The position numbers and the translations under genes were made by a program. From an uncultured Clostridia bacterium (GTDB lineage: Bacteria > Bacillota > Clostridia > Lachnospirales > CAG-274), in contig CANPXH010000022.1 in the NCBI GenBank assembly GCA_947585865.1, positions 1-36,691 on the forward strand: DNA of 36,691 nt, given 5' to 3'. Shown in pieces: positions 14,297 to 22,796 of the stretch (positions are counted from its first letter, which is position 1; every line of letters starts with the position of its first letter). Below the pieces are notes generated by a model. It made no database searches. It was not told the DNA's origin and saw only the letters and a list, made by a program, of their open reading frames with translations.

Positions 14297-14978
14297 TTTT
14301 ACCAAAACCTTTCTTATGTAATACAAGAAGCGTCACTACCGAAAGCACCGCTCCGCCCAAAAGCATATTTCCCTTGCCCAGCACAAGCATGGCTATAAGC
14401 GCAGATATGCCGCCGACCGCAAAGGGTGCCTTTGACTTAAATGCCCTTGCCTGATCCGTGAGTATAACAAGGAAAAGAGCCGTCATGGCAAAGTCGAGAC
14501 CGGTCGTGTCGAATTTTACAACATTGCCGAAAATCGCTCCCAGCGTACAGCCCGTTATCCAGCTAAGCTGATTTATAAGAGATACAATAAAAATATATCT
14601 GTCTTCTCTCACATCGGCGGGATACTCTGTTCCCGTAAGGAGAGCATATGTTTCGTCTGTAAGCGCAAATATAAGATAGGGCTTTTTCTTTCCCGTTTTG
14701 TTAAATTTCTCCAAAAGGGAAATGCCGTAAAACAAATGCTTGGAATTTATAAGGAACGTGGTTATTATTATAGTCAAAAAGGTTGCGTTGTTTTTTATAA
14801 AATCAACGGCTATATATTGTCCTGCGCCGGCATACATCGTGACAGCCATTATAAACGAGGTAATGACGTTTTGTCCTATAGAGCTCATCATAAGGCCGAA
14901 AGCAAAGCCCGACGGAAGATATCCGAGTATTACGGGCATAGATGTTTTAAAGGCATATTTAATAATTTTAATATCCAT
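14283..14978 (-). CDS. azlC: AzlC-like large subunit of branched-chain amino acid exporter
   Basis: 231 aa from ATG 14978, with AAAGGA 9 bases upstream. The AzlC family pattern is clear: AFKTSMPVILGYLPSGFAFGLMM at the start, YAGAGQYIAVDFI, INSKHLFYGISLLEKF, ALTDETYALL and LDFAMTALFLVIL. Five to six membrane spans are visible. It lies 21 bp after the GNAT gene and overlaps azlD, consistent with one operon 16644-13463. No Lrp/AzlB-type regulator is in the window. Confidence 0.92.
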   Translation of the reverse strand: MDIKIIKYAFKTSMPVILGYLPSGFAFGLMMSSIGQNVITSFIMAVTMYAGAGQYIAVDFIKNNATFLTIIITTFLINSKHLFYGISLLEKFNKTGKKKPYLIFALTDETYALLTGTEYPADVREDRYIFIVSLINQLSWITGCTLGAIFGNVVKFDTTGLDFAMTALFLVILTDQARAFKSKAPFAVGGISALIAMLVLGKGNMLLGGAVLSVVTLLVLHKKGFGKNDND

Positions 14979-14999
14979 TTCGGTTTTCCTTTGTCTTAA

Positions 15000-15764
15000 T
15001 TAATTGAACATAAGATTCATATACATATTTTCTGTATTTGCTTCGGAATATTTTTTCATCATGCCAAAAGGTACATTCCCCTTTTCCGTTACTTTTACGC
15101 TGTCTGTTTTCAGATACTCGCATACCGAATTGAGGAGCTTGTTTTTACCCTCATCGGAGCTGTACATTATCTCATCGACACTGTCCGTAACGAAGGCATA
15201 GGCGTCTTTTCTTATAAATATTTTCCCGCCCAGTGCCTTATACATATCGATATATGTTTTCCAATAGCTCTGATCCCGCAGCACATCTCCGTTATACAGA
15301 TCCATAAGCTTTCGGATATGCTTTCGGTCGGCCTCATCGTATTTGCCTGTGCTGCCGTTAGGCGTATAAACGCCCCTGCCTATATAAAAGGCAGTCTCAT
15401 AGCCAAGCTTTGCATAGAAAGAGAAAAGCTCTTTGCTTGCAGGGATAAGCACAGATGCGGCATTGCCTCGTCTTTTATCAACGGCAAAGGATCGTTCCAG
15501 CAATTTTCTCATATATCCTTTGTTCCTGCGGCAGGGATGTGTGCATGCGCCGTATATATATGTGGCCTTGCCCACATTTTTAATTTCGCAGGGCATCATT
15601 TGCAGCATTGAAATAAGCTTGTCTTCTTCCGTCAGAATAAGAGTGTTCCCGTATTTAAATATTTTTTCAAAAAAATATCTGTTGAATTCCGGCTCTTCGG
15701 GAAAACAAATATCCCACAAAGCTTTAATTTTATCGATATCTTCTTTTTTGGCAAAATGTATCAT
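15000..15764 (-). CDS. GNAT family N-acetyltransferase
   Basis: 254 aa from ATG 15764, with GAGGA 9 bases upstream. The stop of the DUF2156 gene lies at the next bases, so the two are coupled. The acetyl-CoA site is recognisable as YIYGACTHPCRRNKGYMRKLLERS, followed by a PASKELFSFYAKLGY block. The N-terminal GNAT half resembles Eis-like enzymes, but the protein is much shorter than Eis (about 400 aa). A C-terminal 100-residue extension has no feature I can identify. The substrate is unknown. Confidence 0.85.
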   Translation of the reverse strand: MIHFAKKEDIDKIKALWDICFPEEPEFNRYFFEKIFKYGNTLILTEEDKLISMLQMMPCEIKNVGKATYIYGACTHPCRRNKGYMRKLLERSFAVDKRRGNAASVLIPASKELFSFYAKLGYETAFYIGRGVYTPNGSTGKYDEADRKHIRKLMDLYNGDVLRDQSYWKTYIDMYKALGGKIFIRKDAYAFVTDSVDEIMYSSDEGKNKLLNSVCEYLKTDSVKVTEKGNVPFGMMKKYSEANTENMYMNLMFN

Positions 15765-15765
15765 A

Positions 15766-16644
15766 TTATTTTGTCCTCGCAACATAATTCATAGTCAGAA
15801 ATTCGGGATAGTAGGACTCCTTTGCCTGTTTCAGGCCTTCTATATTCATATCTTCTTCCCTGTCTATATACTTTACATTCTGACAATTTCTTTCCGCAAA
15901 AAGCTTGTTTATGGCCTGGTAAGCTCCGTTTACGGAAGCATCGGCCTTTTCTATCTGTATTATATAAGTGTCCGGGAAGGACTGGGTGCCCAGCGTTACC
16001 GCAACGATCCTGCCGTCAACTCTGAGTATACCGCCCTTTATGCCAAGCGCCTTGTAATTTTTAAGAGCAATGGAAGCGGCGCAAAGTTCGCCTAAAAATT
16101 CGTCATCCTCGCCGCACCAGTCAAGCTGATAGGTAAAAAATTCCTTCATATTATCGTCATTAAGGTCTTCATAGCTCCAGCGGCCTTCGTATTCCTTTAT
16201 AAAGCGGTTAAAGTGATTCTTCTTTTTGTGGAGCTTTTTGCCCGAAAGATTTATAAGCTTCTCCGCCAAATATACATAATCCATATTTCCCACATTTTCT
16301 TCAAATACAAATTTACCGGGATATGCCTTTTCCAGCTTTTCTCTCATTTTCGGATATATCAATATGAGTATAAGAGGCTCTCCTTTTTCTTCCGTATATT
16401 TGAAAAGCTCTTCCATGGCAGGCTTTATATCGCCTTCACCTTCGGGAGCAAAAAAATAATCCGTATTTTCCTCGTTCATTTTTGTATACAAAAAACCGTT
16501 GTATTCACAGATCTGCGTGTTGTAGTGCTTGCCCCATATAAACAGATCCGTAAAACAATAATCACAGAGAAAATGATTCTCCTTGCCGTAATAGCTTTCC
16601 ACAAGAGCTTTGTCTTTAAGCTCTATCGGCTTGAATTCTAACAT
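15766..16644 (-). CDS. DUF2156 protein (phosphatidylglycerol lysyltransferase C-terminal-like, GNAT fold)
   Basis: 292 aa from ATG 16644, 8 bases after AGGAGATGA; an upstream ATG at 16656 lies inside that ribosome site. Family marks include ENHFLCDYCFTDLFIWGKHY near the start, a LSGKKLHKKKNHFNRF block in the middle, and a second GNAT half ending INKLFAERNCQNVKYIDREEDMNIEGLKQAKESY. DUF2156 proteins are a soluble version of the MprF aminoacyl-transferase domain. This one has no membrane part, so lipid aminoacylation is not implied. It heads the operon that continues into the GNAT and azlCD. Confidence 0.85.
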   Translation of the reverse strand: MLEFKPIELKDKALVESYYGKENHFLCDYCFTDLFIWGKHYNTQICEYNGFLYTKMNEENTDYFFAPEGEGDIKPAMEELFKYTEEKGEPLILILIYPKMREKLEKAYPGKFVFEENVGNMDYVYLAEKLINLSGKKLHKKKNHFNRFIKEYEGRWSYEDLNDDNMKEFFTYQLDWCGEDDEFLGELCAASIALKNYKALGIKGGILRVDGRIVAVTLGTQSFPDTYIIQIEKADASVNGAYQAINKLFAERNCQNVKYIDREEDMNIEGLKQAKESYYPEFLTMNYVARTK

Positions 16645-16734
16645 AAAAAAAGTCATCTCCTATTTATATGGCGGTATTATTATCTCTTCTTATTATGTTC
16701 GGCACAGAAGCTTTGCCGCCCCAAGCCCGAAAAA

Positions 16735-16848
16735 ATCGGCATATGCCGCCCCGGCCCGTTAGGGTGTCAAGGAGAGGAGGCAGCCCGAAGGGCTGACGGC
16801 AGGGCATTCCCCTTGTCGGAGCAGCGATGTCAATGACAATATGCCGAT
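16735..16848 (-). terminator. Structured element downstream of pepF with long-range stem and T-run
   Basis: ATCGGCATAT (16735-16744) and ATATGCCGAT (16839-16848) are perfect 10-bp arms 94 nt apart. On the minus strand the second arm is followed by TTTTTT, like a terminator after pepF. Between them sits the hairpin CAGCCC-GAAG-GGCTG with a GGAGG ... GACGGCAGGG frame (16776-16804), related to the element at 26966-26997. Confidence 0.5.
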
Positions 16849-16868
16849 ATAAAATTTATTTAAGTATA

Positions 16869-18584
16869 TTACATTTTGTCAAATACGTCAATCTCTTCAA
16901 CGATCATATCGATGCCTTTTTTCCAAAAAGCCTTGTCATAAAGATCTATACCTATGGTCTTTGCCGCATCCTTTATATCATTGGCAGCGGATATGGACAG
17001 AAGCTCGTCATAGCGCTGAACAAAGGCTTTGCCCTGTTCCTTATACATGGAGTAGAGTCCTTTGGAAAGCAGAGCCCCAAAGGCATAAGGGAAATTGTAG
17101 TAATTAAAATCCGCATCATAATAGTGGGGCTTGCATACCCACATGAAAGGATGATAGCTTTCAAGCCCCTTGCCATAGGCTTTTTTCTGGGCGTTTTCCA
17201 TATATGAGCAAAGCGCATCGGCGGAAATAAAGCCCTTTTTTCTTTCGGCAAACACAGTGTCTTCAAAAAGGAATCTGGAATAAATATCCACAATGCACTG
17301 TGAGATCCCCTGCAGATCCGCTTCCAGTATGGCGATTTTATCGTGATCGCTGCTTTTAAGCATATGGTCTGTTATAATGTTTTCGCAAAAGGTCGAAGCC
17401 GTTTCTGCTATGGGCATGGGATAAAAGCTGTTTAATTCGCTTGATCGGAAAAGCCTTGTGCTGTGAAAAGCGTGGCCCAGTTCATGGGCTATCGTCACCA
17501 CATCGTCAAAAGTTCCTCCGAAATTCAAAAGTATCCTGCTTTCTTTAATGGAATGTATCGTCTCGCAATATGCGCCGCCTACCTTGCCCTTGCGGGGCAT
17601 AATGTCCAGTCGGCGGCTGTCAAATTCCGTTTCGGCAAACCTGCCCATATCTTCACTGAAACCGTAAAAGCTGTTTATGACCAGATCCTTTGCTTCTTTT
17701 ACCGTGTATTCCTTGTTTTTGCCTAAAGGCGCAAAAATGTCATAAAAAGCCAAAGCTTCGCTGCCGCCTAGTTTTTTCCCCTTTGCGGCAAAATATTTTC
17801 GCAATTCGGGCAGACCCTCTTCTATAGCGGAAAACATGGCATTTAAAATATCCCTGTCTATGCGGGAGTCTTCAAGAGTCATTTCAAGAGGAGAAGCATA
17901 TTTTCGCATCTCGGCAATTTTTATCACCTCGCCCTTTATGCCGTTAAGGCAGTAAGCTGTGGGCGTCTTTATTTTTTCATAAGCTCTCAGCTCCGATTCG
18001 TAAGCCGCTTTTCTGACATCTCTGTCGGGAGAATAGGCCATGTTGCGTACATTTGTAAGCGTCATATTTTCATAGTCTGTCACAAGATTTGAAGTAAGGC
18101 TCTGCCATTGCTTTTCCCAAAGCTTAGAGCCGTTTATTTTCATATCGGAAATGATTTTTTCTTCATCGGGAGAAAGTATGTGCGCCGCTTTTTTCCTTTG
18201 TTCCTTTATAAAATAACGGTGTTCCTTTAACAACGGCGTCTCTTCATATTCTCCCATGCTTTTTATAAACTGTGAAAAAAGCGCTTCATGCACCGCTTCG
18301 CCTGCCTTTATGCTCTCTATAACGTCAAGAGCCTTGTTCAGTTCCTCGTTTTGTGTGTCCACGCTTATGGCAAGGTTAAGGTATAGCTCAAGCTTGTTAT
18401 ATGCCATGAGCTTGTTTTTGAGCTCGATGTATTTTTCAAGCGCTGCTTTGTCGGGTTGATGTAGGTTCTTATATGCCCATTCGTTCATATCACTTAAAAG
18501 GCGCTTGTATTCTTCCGTATCCCTTTTGAATTCTTCCGAATCAACAGAAGGGTATATGTTGTTTAGGTTCCATGTTGTGTCCAT
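16869..18584 (-). CDS. pepF: Oligoendopeptidase F (M3B zinc peptidase)
   Basis: 571 aa from ATG 18584, after AAGGAGAAATACA. The zinc motif is HELGH at 367-371, followed by AFHS. Family blocks WNLNNIYPS at the N-terminus, YDIFAPLG, ETIHSIKESRILLNFGGTFDDVVTIAHELGH, ETASTFCE, and PHYYDADFNYYNFPYAFG near the C-terminus all fit PepF. The length is slightly under the usual 600. This cytosolic enzyme trims oligopeptides of about 7-17 residues. It stands alone; the repeat-rich spacer upstream may hold its promoter, which I could not identify. Confidence 0.95.
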   Translation of the reverse strand: MDTTWNLNNIYPSVDSEEFKRDTEEYKRLLSDMNEWAYKNLHQPDKAALEKYIELKNKLMAYNKLELYLNLAISVDTQNEELNKALDVIESIKAGEAVHEALFSQFIKSMGEYEETPLLKEHRYFIKEQRKKAAHILSPDEEKIISDMKINGSKLWEKQWQSLTSNLVTDYENMTLTNVRNMAYSPDRDVRKAAYESELRAYEKIKTPTAYCLNGIKGEVIKIAEMRKYASPLEMTLEDSRIDRDILNAMFSAIEEGLPELRKYFAAKGKKLGGSEALAFYDIFAPLGKNKEYTVKEAKDLVINSFYGFSEDMGRFAETEFDSRRLDIMPRKGKVGGAYCETIHSIKESRILLNFGGTFDDVVTIAHELGHAFHSTRLFRSSELNSFYPMPIAETASTFCENIITDHMLKSSDHDKIAILEADLQGISQCIVDIYSRFLFEDTVFAERKKGFISADALCSYMENAQKKAYGKGLESYHPFMWVCKPHYYDADFNYYNFPYAFGALLSKGLYSMYKEQGKAFVQRYDELLSISAANDIKDAAKTIGIDLYDKAFWKKGIDMIVEEIDVFDKM

Positions 18585-18614
18585 TGTATTTCTCCTTGTG
18601 AGTTAAATTTATGT

Positions 18615-18660
18615 GTACTTTTTTGCAAAAAAGTACCAAAAACCTTCAGCACTTTCGGCT
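18615..18660 (-). repeat. Truncated copy of the modular palindromic repeat (minus orientation)
   Basis: The perfect palindrome GTACTTTTTTG/CAAAAAAGTAC (18615-18636) is followed, read on the minus strand in reverse order, by AGCCGAAAGTGCTGAAGG. The latter is the 3' end of the folded module seen complete at 19319-19379. Confidence 0.7.
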
Positions 18661-18694
18661 TTGTTTTTTATTTACAATATTAATTTTTATTTAT

Positions 18695-18712
18695 CTTACT
18701 TTAAAAAGTAAG
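18695..18712. repeat. CTTACTTT-AA-AAAGTAAG palindrome
   Basis: A perfect 8-bp inverted repeat. Close relatives recur at 19423-19438, 19533-19550 and 19777-19794, each next to a GTACTTTTTT palindrome. Confidence 0.7.
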
Positions 18713-18722
18713 TAAATTTTAT

Positions 18723-18841
18723 GTACTTTTTTGCGAAAAAAGTACCAAAAACGTGGGAACCTTCCGATGGTTCCCACACCCTCCGAACGGCTTTTGGGGT
18801 ACAAAGATATTCTATTTTTATAGCTTCTGACCCCAAAAGAA
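18723..18841 (-). repeat. Modular repeat unit, minus orientation
   Basis: In order: GTACTTTTTT/AAAAAAGTAC palindrome (18723-18745), GTGGGAACC/GGTTCCCAC hairpin (18753-18777), then a 52-bp block from GGCTTTTGGGGTAC to GACCCCAAAAGA (18789-18840). That block recurs inverted at 19649-19700 with a single mismatch. Confidence 0.8.
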
Positions 18842-18847
18842 TCAGGA

Positions 18848-18942
18848 CTTCTGCCTGACCACTATTGCACCGAAAGATTTATCGGACACTCGCTAGAGTG
18901 GCTTTTGCCGAAGGCAAAAGTGCTGATTGCGGTCGGCAGAAG
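18848..18942 (+). other. Folded multi-hairpin module, copy A
   Basis: A closing stem CTTCTGCC(T)GACC (18848-18860) with GGTCGGCAGAAG (18931-18942) encloses three hairpins: CCG/CGG (18870-18885), CACTC/GAGTG (18887-18900) and CTTTTGCC/GGCAAAAG (18902-18920). The linkers and loop AAAGATTTAT are identical in copy B while the stems differ by paired changes. Function is unknown; it may act as RNA or as a DNA repeat. Confidence 0.6.
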
Positions 18943-19151
18943 GAGAAACTTCTCAATGAAGTTACTGATGAAATAGGTAACCGATGCAGTCTCCTATAAA
19001 TGATGAATTCATATTTATATAGACTCTCTTCTTCAACAACTACAACAAAACCAAAGAGAGATTAATAATCAATCATATTACTATATAATACAATTTGTCC
19101 AAGTCTTAAGGCCTTTCAATTTGAAAAGCTAATATTTATATGAAGCCTCAC

Positions 19152-19238
19152 CTCCCACAGCCGCAACGTGGCTAAGTGGGAGCCCTGTATCTTTTGGGGT
19201 CAAAAGATATGGAATAAGATAATTTCGTGCCCCAAAAG
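19152..19238 (+). repeat. Modular repeat unit, plus orientation (first)
   Basis: A compound hairpin has outer stem CTCCCAC/GTGGGAG (19152-19158, 19176-19182) around the inner hairpin GCCGC-AAC-GTGGC (19160-19172). It is followed by CTTTTGGGG ... CCCCAAAAG (19191-19238). The same order occurs at 19609-19700 with a different outer stem. Confidence 0.7.
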
Positions 19239-19256
19239 CCGTTTAAGGGGCTGGTC

Positions 19257-19318
19257 GTATCACTTCGTGATACTGCTCGCCCAAGCAACCGGGGTGTGGG
19301 GAGAATCGGAACTCCCCA
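19257..19318 (+). repeat. GTATCAC/GTGATAC and TGGGGAG/CTCCCCA hairpins
   Basis: Two perfect 7-bp hairpins (19257-19273 and 19297-19318) link the CTTTTGGGG block to folded module B. The second is the counterpart of the GTGGGAACC hairpin at 18753-18777. Confidence 0.6.
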
Positions 19319-19379
19319 TTGCACGGAAAGATTTATCCGACGGCCGTAGGCCGGCTTTCGGCAGAGCCGAAAGTGCTGA
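19319..19379 (+). other. Folded multi-hairpin module, copy B
   Basis: TTGCA ... TGCTGA flanks three hairpins: CGG/CCG with loop AAAGATTTAT (19324-19339), CGGCC/GGCCG (19341-19353) and CTTTCGGC/GCCGAAAG (19355-19373). Compared with copy A, every stem has compensatory changes while the linkers stay identical. Confidence 0.6.
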
Positions 19380-19388
19380 ACGTTTTTG

Positions 19389-19550
19389 GTACTTTTTTCG
19401 CAAAAAAGTACATAAGATTTGTTTACTTTCTAAAGTAAGATAAATAAAGTTTATATAAAAACACAGAAAAACAAAATTAAAAATGTCGAATGTTTTTGGT
19501 ACTTTTTTCGTAAAAAAGTACAAATAAATTTGCTTACTTTCTAAAGTAAG
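19389..19550. repeat. Two GTACTTTTTT palindromes, each followed by a TTACTTT-CT-AAAGTAA dyad
   Basis: The pair 19389-19411 and 19423-19438 is repeated as 19499-19521 and 19533-19550. The TTTTTGGTAC approach sequence is identical in both. They end module B and could terminate transcription in either direction. Confidence 0.75.
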
Positions 19551-19608
19551 AAAAATAAAAAATTAAAACTTAAATAAATTTTCTAACCTACTAAATTTCA
19601 GCGGTTAG

Positions 19609-19845
19609 AACCTCGCCGCCGCAACGTGGCAAAAGGCGAGGTTGAGACTCTTTTGGGGTCAAAAGCTATAAAAATAGAATATCTTTGTACCCCAAAAGCC
19701 GTTTAAGGGGTGTGGGGAGAATCGGAACTCCCCACGTTTTTGGTACTTTTTTCGCAAAAAAGTACAAATAAGTTTGCTTACTTTTTAAAGTAAGATAAGC
19801 AATAAATAATCCAACCAAAAAGTTTGCGTTGCTTTTTAAAGCAAC
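19609..19845 (+). repeat. Modular repeat unit, plus orientation (second)
   Basis: Compound hairpin AACCTCGCC/GGCGAGGTT around GCCGCAACGTGGC (19609-19643), then the 52-bp block (19649-19700) that is the inverse of 18789-18840. A GTGGGGAG/CTCCCCAC hairpin, the GTACTTTTTT palindrome (19743-19765), CTTACTTT-TT-AAAGTAAG (19777-19794) and GTTGCTTT-TT-AAAGCAAC (19828-19845) follow. The last two differ by paired changes. Confidence 0.75.
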
Positions 19846-20029
19846 AAAGCAATATATTACTATATTATACCTTAAATCCCCCAAATTTCCAAATAAAAAA
19901 CTTCACTAAAACATTTTACAATATTTGTTATATTTACACTAGCATTATTTAATAATTTAGGTTATAATGAATATAAGAATATATAACAATAAAAAAAGGT
20001 ATTTTTATAAGAAGGGAAGTGTATATTTT

Positions 20030-22240
20030 ATGCTGACAACAGTAAACATGATGGAACTGCAACTCATAATAGATGCCAATCACGGAGATCCCCATACCGT
20101 ACTTGGCATGCATGAGACCAATATTGACGGCAAGGACTGTGTTGTGGTAAGAGCCTTTATACCGCAGGCAAAATCCATAACCGTAGTGGATGACAAGAAG
20201 AGGGACAAGACCTTCCCCATGGAGAAAATACATGATTACGGCTTTTATGAGTGTGTTATAAAGACCAGAAAAAAATGGTTCAAATATCAGTTTGATATAG
20301 AATGGTATGACGGCAACAGAACTATGAATTACGATCCGTATTCATTTGCTCCGGGAATAGGCGAGCAGGACATATACCTGTTCAACCAGGGCACGCATTA
20401 CAACATTTATGAAAAGCTCGGCGCCAATCCTACCGAGATCGATGGCGTAAAGGGCGTGCTTTTTGGCGTATGGGCGCCGAACGCCAAGAGAGTGAGCGTT
20501 ATAGGCGATTTTAATTCTTGGGATGGAAGACGCCATGCCATGAGACTTTTGGCAGGCTCCGGCATATGGGAAATATTCGTGCCCGGACTTCAGGATCGTG
20601 ACAAGTATAAATTTGAGATAAAGACAAGCACGGGAGACATAATACAGAAATCCGACCCCTACGGCAAATTCAACGAATTAAGGCCAAGCACATCTTCGCT
20701 TATTTTTGACATAAACAAATATAAGTGGAAGGATTCCAAGTGGTACAAGCACCTTGACAAGCAGGATCTTTACAATGTGCCTATGAATATATACGAGGTA
20801 CATCTTGGCTCCTGGAAGAGAGTTGAAAGCGAGGATAACCGTTTCTTAAGCTATCCGGAGCTTGCGGAACAGCTTATACCTTATGTCAAGGAAATGGGCT
20901 ATACTCATATAGAGATGCTGCCTATAGAGGAGCATCCCTTTGACGGAAGCTGGGGCTATCAGGTAACGGGCTATTATGCGCCTACAAGCCGTTACGGCGA
21001 TCCTGCCGAGTTTATGGCTTTTGTGGACAAATGTCATCAGGCGGGCATAGGCGTTATACTTGACTGGGTACCGGCGCACTTCCCCAAGGATGCACACGGC
21101 CTTGCCAAGTTTGACGGCACTGCTCTTTATGAGCATGCGGATCCCAAGCAGGGAGAGCATCCCGAATGGGGCACGCTTATATTCAACTATGGCAGAAACG
21201 AGGTAAAGAATTTCCTCATCACAAATGCTCTTTACTGGATAGAGAAATTCCACATCGACGGCTTGAGAGTAGATGCCGTTGCATCTATGCTGTATCTTGA
21301 TTATTGCAAGGAAGAGGGTCAGTGGGTGCCCAATGAGTACGGCGGAAGAGAGAATCTTGAAGCTGTGGAGTTTATGAAGCATATGAATTCCGTAATTACA
21401 GGCAGACATCCCAAGGTGCATATGATAGCCGAGGAGTCCACATCCTGGGCAGGCGTTACCACTCCTGCACAGTATGACGGCTTAGGCTTTACGCTTAAGT
21501 GGAACATGGGCTGGATGAACGACTTTCTTGAGTATGTTGAGCTCGATCCCATTTACAAGAGCTATCACCATTACAATATGACGTTTGCCTCTACTTATGC
21601 CTACAGCGAGAAGTTTGTTCTTGTATTAAGCCACGACGAGGTAGTTCACGGCAAGAAGTCTATGCTGGATAAGATGCCCGGCGATCTTTGGCAGAAGTTT
21701 GCCAATCTGAGGGCGGCTTACGGCTTTGCCATGGGGCATCCCGGCAAGAAGCTGCTTTTCATGGGCGGCGAGTTCGGTCAGTTCATAGAGTGGAACGAGA
21801 AGAGGCCTCTTGACTGGTTCCTCCTTGAATACGATCATCATCAGCAGATGCTTGACTATGTTAAGGAGCTCAATCATATATATCTTGACAATCCGGGCTT
21901 ATGGCAGAAGGACTACGACGGTTTCGGCTTTGAGTGGATAGATGCCGATGATAGAGACAGAAGCATATATTCATTTATAAGACGTGGCGAAAAGAAGGAG
22001 GACACGCTTGTTATAATATGCAATTTCACTCCAAATGCAGATGAGGGCTTCAGGATAGCCGTACCTTTTGAGGGCACATGGAAGGAAATATTAAACAGTG
22101 ATGATACCAAGTTCGGCGGCAGCGGTGTTATAAATACTGTTCCTGCCAAGTCCGAAAAGATCGAATGCAACCACAGAGAGGACAGCATAGGTATGCGCCT
22201 TGCTCCCCTTTCAGTAACTATTTTCAAGTGCATAGATTAA
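20030..22240 (+). CDS. glgB: 1,4-alpha-glucan branching enzyme (GH13)
   Basis: 736 aa. ATG 20030 is chosen because GAAGGGAAG lies upstream and the protein then starts at the usual place before HGDPHTVLGMHE. The N-terminal half has two CBM48-type beta-sandwiches (KRVSVIGDFNSWDGRRHAM near residue 165). The GH13 barrel carries the nucleophile Asp415 in GLRVDAVASML, the acid Glu468 in MIAEESTSW and Asp536 in SHDEVVHGK. It makes the alpha-1,6 branches of glycogen. The length matches GlgB (about 630-750). No glgA, glgC or glgP is nearby, so it is a stand-alone gene followed by a strong terminator. Confidence 0.96.
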   Translation: MLTTVNMMELQLIIDANHGDPHTVLGMHETNIDGKDCVVVRAFIPQAKSITVVDDKKRDKTFPMEKIHDYGFYECVIKTRKKWFKYQFDIEWYDGNRTMNYDPYSFAPGIGEQDIYLFNQGTHYNIYEKLGANPTEIDGVKGVLFGVWAPNAKRVSVIGDFNSWDGRRHAMRLLAGSGIWEIFVPGLQDRDKYKFEIKTSTGDIIQKSDPYGKFNELRPSTSSLIFDINKYKWKDSKWYKHLDKQDLYNVPMNIYEVHLGSWKRVESEDNRFLSYPELAEQLIPYVKEMGYTHIEMLPIEEHPFDGSWGYQVTGYYAPTSRYGDPAEFMAFVDKCHQAGIGVILDWVPAHFPKDAHGLAKFDGTALYEHADPKQGEHPEWGTLIFNYGRNEVKNFLITNALYWIEKFHIDGLRVDAVASMLYLDYCKEEGQWVPNEYGGRENLEAVEFMKHMNSVITGRHPKVHMIAEESTSWAGVTTPAQYDGLGFTLKWNMGWMNDFLEYVELDPIYKSYHHYNMTFASTYAYSEKFVLVLSHDEVVHGKKSMLDKMPGDLWQKFANLRAAYGFAMGHPGKKLLFMGGEFGQFIEWNEKRPLDWFLLEYDHHQQMLDYVKELNHIYLDNPGLWQKDYDGFGFEWIDADDRDRSIYSFIRRGEKKEDTLVIICNFTPNADEGFRIAVPFEGTWKEILNSDDTKFGGSGVINTVPAKSEKIECNHREDSIGMRLAPLSVTIFKCID

Positions 22241-22252
22241 TAAAATAATTTT

Positions 22253-22296
22253 AGGGCTGCCCTTTTGATCCAGCAAGATCCAAGGGGCAGCCCTTT
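22253..22296 (+). terminator. Strong terminator after glgB
   Basis: AGGGCTGCCCTT (22253-22264) and AAGGGGCAGCCCT (22282-22294) form a long GC-rich stem with an inner GATC/GATC pair, followed by TTTATATTT. It lies 12 bp past the glgB stop. The rest of the gap 22297-22370 holds a GC-rich patch with no gene. Confidence 0.85.
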
Positions 22297-22370
22297 ATAT
22301 TTGCATATGTGGTTTTGTTCCCGCAGCCTTTGCCTATAGGCGGGCGGGGATGCTCATGCCAAGCAAGACG

Positions 22371-22796
22371 TTATACCAATTCCTTTACCATATTGATGTG
22401 GGCTATGCCGGCTTCCATATACACGTCTGAGCATTCCTTAAAGCCCAGTTTTTTATAAAAGCCCTTTGCTCTTATCTGAGAATGAACATACACCGTGTCA
22501 AAGCCTTTTTCACTGCAGCGGCGCAAAAGCTCATTTACTGTGGCAGCTCCGTAACCCTTGTCTCTTTCCGATCTTATCACGGCTATCCTGCCGATGGTAG
22601 CCTCGCCTCTTGAGCCTACGACTATCCTGCCTGTGGCAACGGCTTTTTCCCCTGCCAAAAGCACAACGCTTTCCGAATGTCTGTCGCTTCCGTCAAAGTC
22701 CTCTTCGGGCAGCACGCCCTGTTCTTTGCAAAACACTTCTTCTCTTATTGCTCTTGCATAGGGCGAAAGCTCATTTTTATACCATTTGAATTCCAT
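22371..22796 (-). CDS. ElaA/YjcF-like GNAT acetyltransferase
   Basis: 141 aa. The ATG at 22796 shares one base with the rsmG stop codon (TAATG), so translation is coupled. The family pattern is FKWYKNEL...AIREEVFCKEQGV near the N-terminus, then ATIGRIAVIRSERDKGYGAATVNELL with the acetyl-CoA loop, and a FYKKLGF block near the end. The length (about 140-150 aa) is typical. Substrate unknown. Confidence 0.9.
   Translation of the reverse strand: MEFKWYKNELSPYARAIREEVFCKEQGVLPEEDFDGSDRHSESVVLLAGEKAVATGRIVVGSRGEATIGRIAVIRSERDKGYGAATVNELLRRCSEKGFDTVYVHSQIRAKGFYKKLGFKECSDVYMEAGIAHINMVKELV

Noticed and set aside
18865..19379. tRNA genes from the cloverleaf-like folds
   Set aside because: No T-loop GTTCRANNC, no anticodon-arm geometry and no acceptor stem of seven pairs.
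19168..19523. Open frames in the repeat mosaic, with FFTKKVPKT-like translations
   Set aside because: They are translations of the GTACTTTTTT palindromes and repeat in several frames without ribosome sites.
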